NCBI RefSeq assembly: GCF_963678635.1
Contig: NC_087070.1
Location: 20,379,461-20,443,460 of the forward strand
Length of the DNA: 64,000 nucleotides
Direction: 5' to 3'
From: Symsagittifera roscoffensis
Lineage: Eukaryota; Xenacoelomorpha; Acoela; Convolutidae
Position numbers and translations under genes: made by a program. This document shows positions 55,913 to 64,000 of the stretch, in pieces. Each line of letters begins with the position of its first letter. Within the stretch, counting starts at the first letter, position 1. The notes under the pieces were generated by a model. The model made no database searches, was not told the origin of the DNA, and saw only the letters and a list, made by a program, of their open reading frames with translations.

Positions 55913-55917
55913 GCCCT
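55913..55917. other. Target-site duplication, left copy
   Basis: GCCCT immediately before the 5' LTR; the same five bases follow the 3' LTR. Confidence 0.9.
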
Positions 55918-56132
55918 TGTTGCGAATCATACCATTCTTCTTTTTTCATTTAATTAGTTTTAAATTACTTTAACTGGTTAATTTATATTTGACCTTGGTA
56001 TGTTCATTCTCTCCGGTGGAGAGAATGATCTCTCTCAGTATTTAATGTTTTAATACAGAGATTAATTCACTTTCTAAACATATCTTATTTGTAGCTAAGT
56101 AGAATTATCCGTAACAAAGAAACATTTCATCA
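55918..56132 (+). repeat. 5' LTR (215 bp)
   Basis: Begins TGTTGCGAATC and ends CATTTCATCA. Contains TATA-like TTTATATT near 55983, a perfect hairpin ATTCTCTCC-GGT-GGAGAGAAT (56006-56026), and TCAGTA at 56035-56040, which resembles the initiator of arthropod-type gypsy LTRs. Confidence 0.95.
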
Positions 56133-57330
56133 TGGCGCAGTCAAACAGTAACGAATCAAACGTGAGAGGTATACCTTCATTCTGGCAAAACCACACAGTG
56201 GGCCCACCAATTCCTTGGGAAGAGTGGAGCGACTTATTCCAACTAGCAATAATCGCAAAGGAAAACATCGACATTGAAAATCTCTTAAATTCAACGGAAC
56301 GATATCATCCACTCCCTCCAACACTAGAAAACCCAATGGACAACGAATCAGATGCTCAAAAACATCTCGCATTGAGAGAATTATCCGCGAGCAAAAGAGG
56401 TTCGACGATGAAGAAATGGCCTCAATTAAGTCAGAAACCAAGAAATTTAACGGCATGAGACTAGAAGAGGCAGACAAAAAACTCAGATCCATACTCTATT
56501 TAGCCCATGGAAACGAAGGAAAGAAAATATTCGGCCAAAAGTTCACGAGAGTTAAAGTTTTACAAATTTCTTTCAAAGAATTTTGGGAAAATTTGTCTAT
56601 AGCCTTTGTGAGAAAGACAAACATAACTTTCGAAAGACACCAGTTGTTGAATAGAAAACAGAGGGACAGAGAATCGCTAGAACAATTCTGGGGGGCATTA
56701 GCAGTAATGGCAAAAAGATGTGACATTCCCACAGGAGAAGACAAGTGGATCCGAGATATATTTATCAATAATACGAAGAACTCGGACATTCAACGGAAAC
56801 TTCTTACGGAAACTGTACCTCCACTAGAAGCTTTAAATGCGGCATTGATCGATGAAAAAGGAATAACAAACCACATCAAAATGACGAGTACTTTTAAATC
56901 CACCGGATACTCTTCCAATAAATCTTTTAATCATTTTAATGTAAAAAGAGAACCCACCCTAAACATCGAAAGGAACAACACGTGTATGAAATGCGGCGGA
57001 AGTCTTACCAAAGGACATTTGGCGGTTTGCCCCGCAAAAGATACGACCTGTACGACTTGTAAATATCGAGGACATTTTACTAGACTATGTAAATCATGCC
57101 GTAAAAATGTAAATATTGTGGATAGTCAAATTGTAAATAATACAGATTCTAATTATCCCTCGGAACAACCGGATGTAAATAACGACCGCGTTAATAGAGA
57201 ATGCTGTGGAGTAATCAACGCATGGTCGGAGTCCGGACAGAGCGATAACGATGATTACTCTGTATTAAACGTAACAACTATCTATGACGATCATCAAGGA
57301 AAGGAATTGAAGAAACTACCAAACATCGGT
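56132..57330 (+). pseudogene. gag: capsid and nucleocapsid
   Basis: The first frame starts at ATG 56132 (the A is the last LTR base) and runs to 56458. A conserved-looking start (GPPIPWEEWSDLFQLAI) shows it is the true N-terminus. Capsid continues in the other frame from about 56370 (first ATG 56416, total to 57789) with KKFNGMRLEEADKKLRSILY and RQLLNRK-like LLNRKQRDRESLEQFWGAL, typical Ty3/gypsy capsid helices. The nucleocapsid has CMKCGGSLTKGHLAVC and CTTCKYRGHFTRLC (about 56980-57105). The frame change lies inside capsid, so it is a lesion rather than a programmed Gag-Pol shift. Confidence 0.85.
56133..56142 (+). promoter_or_regulatory. Primer-binding site, tRNA-Ser-like
   Basis: TGGCGCAGTC follows the LTR with no gap. 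It is the complement of GACTGCGCCA, which from memory is the 3' end (with CCA) of animal tRNA-Ser. The match ends after 10 nt. It also forms the first codons of gag. Confidence 0.75.
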
Positions 57331-57789
57331 TTAGGAAGTGAAAACCAAGTAATTCTCAATATACAGGTGGATTCAGCTAGCCCCGTGAGCTTCCTCAAAC
57401 AAAGCGTTTTACACGAGTTGAAGTTACGAGACCCTTATGTAAAGATATATCCAGTGGACCAAGCGACTAAAGAACTTTATTGCGGATTCACGAACAAGGC
57501 AATAAACATCACTGGAAAAGTAATCGTTCCCATTTTCTCAAATGGATGGTCTCATAAGGAATCCCACTTCTTCCTAACACAAGGACATGAAAGAAATATC
57601 TTGGGGAATGACAACTTGCCAAAAGTGGGAGTTGAAGTTTCACAAAAAGACTACCCACTACACACCAACAAGAAAACTTGTAAGTCTATCGATTCAATTA
57701 CATCACTTGACAAAGAGAACGAAATAGACATGATTTCCAAGACTTTCAAACAACTATTCCTTCTGATTGGAAAAATCAAACAAAAATAA
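57331..57789 (+). pseudogene. Aspartic protease region
   Basis: Continues the gag frame. IQVDSASPVSFLKQ near 57364 holds the active site, with D-S-A in place of the usual D-(T/S)-G. RNILGNDNLPKVGV near 57595 is the C-terminal hydrophobic helix motif (I-L-G-x-D-x-L). The Gly to Ala change would be expected to weaken the enzyme. The frame ends at 57789, where pol moves to another frame. Confidence 0.8.
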
Positions 57790-58680
57790 CACACTTTCAC
57801 GAACCACTAAAGCCAATTCAACTAAAAGGAAGGCGAGTCCCACTACATTTACTGGATTCAGTAAAAACAGAATTGTGCAGACTCAAATCTGAAGGAAATA
57901 TCAAAAAATTAGAAAATTGCGACGAGGACAGATTTGTTAGTCCGATAGTTATCACTTATAAAAAGGACAAATCAATAAAGCTAGCCTTAGATTCAAAATT
58001 TATTAACAAACAAATTTACAAGAACAAATACCAGATGCCCAACATACACGAATTAGTGGATAACGTAGCGGCTCAAATTTCCAACAACTCCGCCGGAGAA
58101 GTGTGGTTCACTAATCTAGATCTAAAGAATGCATATAGTCAACTTTCGTTAGACAATTTTACTAGCAGTCAATGCAATTTAGTTTTGTTGGCGGAGATAT
58201 AACGGGCACATATCATTTCTTAACCGGTTTTTACGGACTCGGCGATATGCCAAACGAATTTCAAAGAGTCATGGACTCAACACTGGGAAATATTCCTTTT
58301 ACAAATTGTTACCTTGACGACATTTTAGTCGCTTCCAAAGGAAGTTTTATCGGCCTCAAGAAAATTGCCTATAAAATTTTATCAACGTTAGATAGTTACA
58401 ATTTCGCAGTTAAATGGTCGAAATGCAGATTTTTCCAAAAAGAAATTGAATGGCTCGGTTTCAAAATATCAAAATCGGGAATCGCTCCACTAATCGATAA
58501 AACCAAAGCGATTAAAGATATCCCAATTCCAAAAAATCTAAAGGAACTAAGATCATTCTTCGGGTCAACTAATCAGTACATCAAAGTCGTACAAAATTTA
58601 GCATCCCTCGGAAGCCCGCTAAGACCTCTTTTAAACAAGAAGTCAATTTTCCTTTGGAATGAAGTCCACACAAAAGCGTT
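57780..58680 (+). pseudogene. Reverse transcriptase
   Basis: Frame one ends at 58202 and has SPIVITYKKDKSIKLALDSK and VWFTNLDLKNAYSQLSLD (first catalytic Asp). Frame two (58172 onward) has HFLTGFYGLGDMPNEFQRVM, then CYLDDILVAS with Y-L-D-D at 58310-58321, and IEWLGFKISKSG. A frameshift near 58185 lies between motifs 3 and 4. KNLKELRSFFGSTNQYI marks the connection domain. Confidence 0.9.
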
Positions 58681-59180
58681 CAATAAGATAAAATTAGAAA
58701 TAGTCAATCTTACAGAAAACACTCACTTCGACGTTAAAAGATCCACGAGAGTAAAAACTGACGCTTCACATAACGGGTTAGGTGCATCCCTCGAACAACT
58801 CCACGGGAACGACTGGAAAACATTATCGTTCGCTTCAAGATTTTAAAACCCTCACGAATCCAAATATTCAACAAACGAATTAGAGTTATTAGGAGTTGTA
58901 TGGGCGGTAGAACATTACAAAAACTATCTCTACGGCTCAGAATTTGAAATTGTTACCGACCACAAAGCTCTCCTTTCCGCTCTGTCACCTAATCACGGAA
59001 ACAAAACGTATCATAGTCGATTGACAAGATGGGTAGATCGTCTTTTACCATTTAATTTTACTATAAAGCATTTAGCGGGAAAAGATATGGGTTTTACTGA
59101 CCTAATTTCAAGATCCCCTTCGGGAAAGGCAATCCCCACATCACATTACGATGAAGAATTCGTAGTTGCAACGACCTAAA
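58681..59180 (+). pseudogene. RNase H
   Basis: VKTDASHNGLGASLEQ (first Asp), KYSTNELELLGVVWAVEHYK (Glu) and EIVTDHKALLSAL (Asp) are all present, followed by HLAGKDMGFTDLISRSP at the domain end. A TAA near 58845 interrupts it where a Leu codon is expected, and a second stop at about 59180 separates it from integrase. Confidence 0.9.
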
Positions 59181-59203
59181 AAATATATAAAGCACTCAAT
59201 CCG

Positions 59204-60787
59204 TTGGATAACAAAAATTTATTACGCAATTCAATTAGTTCAATTTCGGACAATTCCAATTACATGAGATTACGAAATCACGTAATAATTACAGCGTTGA
59301 ATTTCATTAATTCTTCCATTCCAATTTGCAATCAAAAACATTGTAGAACAGAACTTTGTAACTCCAAATGCATTCCCTCGGACTTTTCAAACACTGACCC
59401 TACCAAAATCATTTTATCAAATTCAGCCTTCATTTATTTTTTAATTCTTAGTAGTAGTTTAATTAGTAATCCTTCGGATTTTAAAATTATAAGTAGTGTA
59501 AATATGTCTAATAACCAAATTGTAGTAAATCCTGCTACCTCCGGAATACAGGTCTCAATCGTTTTCCAAACTTCTTCAGAACACAAAAAATTAGTAACAA
59601 AATATCGAGAAAATCTCAAGTTACCTGAAAAACTTTTGGATTTAAACACGTTATTTAACGCAAAGTTGGTCGCATTACTAACGGAAGACGACGAAATGCT
59701 AAATCCAATCGTAAAAATATTACAGAACAAAGTTAAAAGCATCAAGGCAAATTCCCGTTACCTGTACCAATTTGCGAAAGACCTTCACCAATCCGACGGT
59801 TTATTATATATGGATGGAAAATTGGTTATTCCTTTTACACTTCGGAACGCCGTTTTAAAAACATTACACGAATTCCACCCTGGCCAATTCGGTATGAAAT
59901 ACTTGGCACAATATATTTGGTGGCCTCACATAAATCGACAGATCTACTTCCATGGGATTAACTGTACACAATGCACCCAAACTGGTAAGAATATAAAAAG
60001 CAATGTACCTACCACACAAACTAGCGAACTTCCCGCTTTATCCGAACCCAATGAGGAACTTAACCTCGATTTTGCCGGCCCATTAGATAACAACTGGGGA
60101 AAGAATAAATACATTTTATTATGTATAGATCGTTTCTCAAAATTTCCATCTGCTAAAATTACATCTTCAACGTCATCAAACACGGTAATCGAATTCCTTC
60201 AAGATTATTTTAACCTCCATTGGATTCCTAGTTCTATTCGTGTCGACCACCCATCCTGTTTTACTAGTCAGGATTTTAAATTATTCTGTAGTTCTTTTAA
60301 TATCAAATTAATATTTTGTACAGTCGGGGACCATCGTTCCAACGGTCTTGTAGAAAAACTTGTTCATACTGTAAAAATTAAATTATTAGCAATGTCACTA
60401 GAACAACAAAAACCTACCTTACAATTCGCTATCTCGAAAATTATTTGGAACTTACGATCTTCCTTTCAATCAAAAATAAAATGTTCACCATTCGAAATTC
60501 ATTTTAATAGAAAACCGAACACGATCTGGAAACAATTGGCATCTAGTAATTTATCCGGTAGATTTTTAGACAAAGGGAAGTCAATCCTAAGCAAAGAAAG
60601 GGCCCTTGACTGGAACGCGGACGATCGGATAGAAGACGGGTACAAATATTGTTCAGTACCAAAGAAGAACCAGTCATCACTTGAGAAAGGGTACGACTCA
60701 GACCATCCTGCGGATTCAAAACCTTCTTGTTCCCGAGTGTCTCTAAACAGCCCGTTTAAAGGTAATTTACTCCGAAAGACCAATTGA
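59204..60787 (+). pseudogene. Integrase
   Basis: One open frame of 527 codons. The zinc-binding part has HEFHPGQFGMKYLAQYIWW and CTQC (H2C2). The core has LDFAGPLD (Asp near 60068), RVDHPS (Asp near 60246) and GLVEKL (Glu near 60354). Exactly 35 residues separate the last two, the D,D35E spacing of retroviral-type integrases. The first 120 residues (before ILQNKVKSIKANSRY) are a spacer. A stop at 60787 separates it from its C-terminal tail. Confidence 0.9.
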
Positions 60788-60817
60788 AGTATAAACGGAA
60801 ATCCCTTCTATAAACAA

Positions 60818-61993
60818 TTGGGTCAGAAAATAATAAACTCAACAAAATCTACGGTCCAACTATCCGACGGAAAAATCATTAGAAAATCGGACATCGCCAT
60901 CCCAAAGTCTAAATCCTATACAATCCGTTCATTCAAAGGAAATATTTATTTTCCTTCTTTTATTAACACTGATTTACAATTAGGTTCAAGAAAGACTAAC
61001 AAAACAAAGCCCCAACAGACGCGGAAACTAGGCCCTAAAACGAGACGACAAATAGAGCTTCCTACCCCGGTCTCCACTAGGTCCAGAGGGATAAACCGAC
61101 CAACTAAACCCAACAAGTCAAAACGAATCCGAAATAAAGCCTCGACGTCTAACACTGGATATTTAGCAGGTGACGAATCCATGTTCATTTCGTCGGATAC
61201 ATCCGACATTAGTGATTGGGAGTGGATCGCGGGTGGTTTCCCATGCCGGGAAATGATAAGGGAACGTTTCATTTCGGATAAACCCATTTTTAACGAAGAA
61301 CCTACCTCATCATTAGATCCTCAAACATATCAAACTAATATAAAAGCTGAGATTTTAGACGAACAACTTCAATCGTCGGACACAGCGGAATGTCCAATCA
61401 GTATAAAACCAGCTACCCAAACTACTTCACACTCACCGAACAAACCTCCTACAACTGCGACATCGGAGGGACCAAACGCTCCGTTGGATACAACGAAGGA
61501 ACCGGAGGGAGAAAATGCTATCGAATTTCCTGTCTTCGAGATAGAAGACTCCTCTGATGAAAACGCGATTACTGAGGAACGGCATCCTAAGGAGACTATT
61601 ATCACCGGTAATGACTTTAAATTAAGACGTTCGAGTCGAAATGTCGGACCTCCGCAATTTTATGGTAAACGATTGTACATAGATATTATAGATGAGAACG
61701 AAAACCAACCAGGCTCCGCGAAAAACCCAATACCTCTGGACGAAAATGACAGTTCGGGCACCATTACACAAACCATTACAAGGAATCCCTCGGATGTTCA
61801 AACCCCTATTTTCGTCATACAATCAGAAGAAAGTACATCCGACTCAGTGATCTCCTCATCCTCAGACCACATCTCTATTATCTCCACTGACGAATCCCTT
61901 AGAGATGCCGTGAATAGTTTGGAAAACTATATAGATTTAGATAGTGAAATTTTCAACGCGGAGTTAGAGAAATTTATGGAAGGGGACAGATAA
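60818..61993 (+). pseudogene. Integrase C-terminal tail or extra C-terminal ORF
   Basis: 391 codons. VQLSDGKIIRKSDIAIPKS starts as a small beta-rich module. Then come Lys/Arg-rich and Ser/Thr/Glu-rich regions, with FKLRRSSRNVGPPQFYGKRL near 61620, the R-R-S-x-R...P-P-x-x-Y motif that closes many Ty3/gypsy polyproteins. There is no signal peptide or membrane segment, so it is not an envelope protein. The frame begins after a stop, so it was probably one protein with integrase. Confidence 0.65.
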
Positions 61994-62281
61994 TCTAAAA
62001 CAAAAAAATTCGCAATTAGACTTTAATACTTTTATTAGTACTTCATTACAGTGCAGTTAGAATCTATCTACTTTTTGTAGTCATTGATTATAATCCGCCG
62101 GAATCATGAATTGTGCTATCACATCTATCTAATCAGTCACTCCTTCGGAGTATTAAAATTTCATTGTTATATGGGGCAGTACTCAAATTTCAATCCCTTG
62201 GTTGTACTCCTTGAGGGAGAGAAAAGGGTTAGTTATCCTGTTACGTACCATTGCGTTTAGTAGTTTATTTTTTTTCCCGCT
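61994..62281 (+). other. 3' untranslated region of the LTR element
   Basis: About 290 bp of AT-rich non-coding sequence between the last ORF and the polypurine tract. Confidence 0.6.
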
Positions 62282-62289
62282 AAGGGGAA
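62282..62289 (+). promoter_or_regulatory. Polypurine tract
   Basis: AAGGGGAA abuts the 3' LTR and primes plus-strand DNA synthesis in such elements. Confidence 0.85.
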
Positions 62290-62504
62290 TGTTGCGAATC
62301 ATACCATTCTTCTTATTTCATTTAATTAGTTTTAAATTACTTCAACTGGTTAATTTATATTTGACCTTGGTATGTTTATTCTCTCCGGTGGAGAGATTGA
62401 TCTCTCTCAGTATTTAATGTTTTAATACAGAGATTAATTCACTTTTTAAACATATCTTATTTGTAACTAAGTAGAATTATCCGTAACAAAGAAACATTTT
62501 ATCA
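62290..62504 (+). repeat. 3' LTR (215 bp)
   Basis: Same length and ends as the 5' LTR. The internal hairpin has one mismatch here (GGAGAGATT). Confidence 0.95.
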
Positions 62505-62509
62505 GCCCT
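62505..62509. other. Target-site duplication, right copy
   Basis: GCCCT immediately after the 3' LTR. Confidence 0.9.
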
Positions 62510-62720
62510 TGCTGGTTTATTGTTCCTGTTGAACCACTCTTCCCTCAAGAGAGATCACATGTTCTTTCAAATCTGAGTAATCTGAACTGTTTTAACCCAC
62601 ACACTTCTCTAACTCTAATATTTGAAATCTTTTTCGTCCATTCGCTTCTCCAAAGCATCTTTTTTTCTAAGTAAATTACTGATAATGTCACCCTGGTCCT
62701 ACACTTAACCCTAATGTTGA
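62505..62720 (-). mobile_element. LINE copy 4, right part (ORF1 coiled coil)
   Basis: On the minus strand this reads as a helical, charged ORF1 segment (LRKKDALEKRMDEKD near 62680, then VVQQEQ near 62530). It lines up with the ORF1 end at 55912 when the LTR element and one target duplication are ignored. The true 5' end of the LINE is not visible. Confidence 0.55.
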
Positions 62721-63273
62721 CTTTCTATGGTGTCGTTTGAGACAAATGTAATTCGCAGTGTTTTTAAAGAGTAAATCAAGTGCTTTTTAAATATTTAGAC
62801 GTATAAGTTTCAAGTCCAAACTGCTTTTTTTTGAGAATTTTTGTTCAAGGTTCAAGGTCCACTGATTTCTAGCTGCTCATTTTGCGTTTCTTACTGCATA
62901 AATTTGACGGCAAAAGTAATTTACTCTTAAAACAGAGAGAGTCGTTCAATTTTTTTTAAATAAGATGTCTCAGATTAAAACAGCACAGAAAAAACCTACT
63001 TTTAAAAAAAATTAGTCTTGATCCGTGTTTAAATAACCTCACACCCTGTGTTCGACACACTCTGTGATCGACTGGGCCATGTCAAGTAGCGTGCTTCTCA
63101 CTTAGCGTATTTCAAAGTTTCGTCGACAAAGCCTTGTGATACATACCACCCTGAAACGAAAAACTTATCACAGCCTATGTTGTTCTACGTTCATATAGTG
63201 TTTATTAGCCGACATAGTAATTGGCCCTGGGTACATATTTTGCCTTATATGCAGCTGAGTATATATTTTGCAG
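62721..63273. other. AT-rich stretch upstream of a terminal exon
   Basis: No gene or repeat is supported. If the exon at 63274 is real, part of this is its intron; the last bases (ATATTTTGCAG) are a good acceptor. Confidence 0.35.
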
Positions 63274-63377
63274 GTTTTAAGTCCACTGTCTACGAGGACG
63301 ACGAGGATCCTTCTGTCTATCACTTGGGACAAAAATTAGCAAAATCTCATTCACGCACAGAACACTTGTCGTACTGA
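63274..63377 (+). CDS. Candidate terminal exon of an unidentified gene
   Basis: An ATATTTTGCAG acceptor is followed by 104 nt with a balanced, polar reading (FKSTVYEDDEDPSVYHLGQK, then LAKSHSRTEHLSY) ending at TGA 63377. The 5' phase needs one base from an upstream exon. GC content rises over the exon. No family is recognised, and no other exon of the gene is certain in this window. Confidence 0.45.
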
Positions 63378-64000
63378 ATGTAAGCAAAGGGTAACAAGCG
63401 ACAGCTCGTTTCGAATGTCGCACTGAAGCTAGCGCTCTGGTTGCCAATTGTTTGACTCTGCTAAATGATCGTCTTGTTACAAATCGATCATCATCGGTGC
63501 TAGTTTTTAGCAGACCAATTTTTTGCCATAACCAGACTGCTAGTATATCAGAACGAAGCCCTGAACGTTCCGAGTGCACTTGAAGTCCGATTTAAAAAGT
63601 TTTGCCTATGAAATCATAAAAAAAAAACAGATTGTTTGTTCAATTTATCCCCCTTAACGCTAATGTAAACTACAAAGGGATGTTTTCAGCGTCTGCTCGT
63701 ATTTCGGGCAAAAGCCCTAAATGTTTCGACTGCACTCTAAATGGTTTCTAATAGTTCTGTTTAAGTTTTTTTGATAAGCTATATATTTTGTACTGCCAAC
63801 ATCAAACTCAAGTGTGCTAACATTTAAGTAGAATTAAAATCACCAATTAAAGTTGACTTCAAATGGAATTGAAATGATTATGAGAGCGGATAATTTGCAA
63901 AGCATAAATGATTTGCGTATTGAAACGATTGAAATATTTTTCGGGCAGCGATGCAATACGTTAGCCTAGTGCAAGCATACTGATGTACGGACTGATACCC
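63378..64000. other. Right-hand end, no supported gene
   Basis: AT-rich; one minus-strand ORF (63579..63277) overlaps the candidate exon and looks like a shadow. No clear AATAAA follows the exon. Confidence 0.3.

Larger units (their letters stand above)
55918..62504 (+). mobile_element. Complete Ty3/gypsy-type LTR retrotransposon, 6,587 bp, defective
   Basis: Bounded by two 215-bp LTRs (TG...CA) and a 5-bp target duplication GCCCT. It has a primer-binding site, gag, protease, reverse transcriptase, RNase H, integrase and a polypurine tract, in Ty3/gypsy order and without an env gene. The LTRs differ at 7 of 215 positions (about 3.3%). At least three frameshifts and several stops make it non-autonomous. 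It sits inside LINE copy 4. Confidence 0.95.

Noticed and set aside
56130-56492. Minus-strand ORF opposite gag
   Set aside because: Shadow of gag; gag has capsid and zinc-knuckle motifs.
60818-61993. Possible envelope gene downstream of integrase
   Set aside because: No signal peptide, no membrane segment and no Cys pattern; it contains the R-R-S-x-R...P-P motif of integrase tails.

Overview
This is nuclear DNA of an animal, probably an AT-rich invertebrate. It holds one spliced host gene with GT-AG introns, several LINEs, two Ty3/gypsy-type LTR elements, satellites, and tRNA-like SINE heads. Nothing looks bacterial: there are no operons and no Shine-Dalgarno-led genes. The species cannot be named from sequence alone.

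Layout. 1-4.9 kb: two minus-strand LINE copies; the first has an ORF1 with an SGNH-esterase domain. 5.15-30.2 kb: a block of decayed minus-strand coding DNA, less AT-rich than its surroundings. Read right to left it gives gag, protease, a dUTPase-like region, reverse transcriptase, RNase H, a long linker and integrase. About 9.5 kb of extra ORFs follow: a macro-domain-like protein, two SGNH-hydrolase-like proteins and a long orphan polyprotein. I read this as a giant Ty3/gypsy-type element, broken by frameshifts and by insertion of repeats at 18.7-20.3 kb. A 660-bp LTR-like repeat with conserved hairpins lies at both edges and twice inside. 30.4-34.4 kb: a roughly 170-bp satellite split by a minus-strand LINE. 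34.5-38.7 kb: T-rich, repeat-bearing intergenic DNA.

38.7-47.5 kb, plus strand: a seven-exon gene for a 639-residue coiled-coil protein of the TRAK/milton/HAP1 family, adaptors that link mitochondria or vesicles to kinesin and dynein. All exon phases agree and all six introns have GT-AG ends. The introns carry tRNA-like heads, hairpin repeats and tandem units. 47.5-54.2 kb: more of these repeats plus two weak exon candidates.

54.25-62.7 kb: an old minus-strand LINE split within ORF1 by a complete plus-strand LTR retrotransposon of 6,587 bp. That element has 215-bp LTRs, a GCCCT target duplication, a tRNA-Ser-like primer site and a polypurine tract. Its gag start codon lies across the LTR/primer-site junction. 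Frameshifts and stops make it inactive. A plausible terminal exon of another plus-strand gene is at 63.27-63.38 kb.

The retroelement proteins form standard replication sets. What is unusual is the block of macro-domain, SGNH and orphan ORFs downstream of pol in the giant element.
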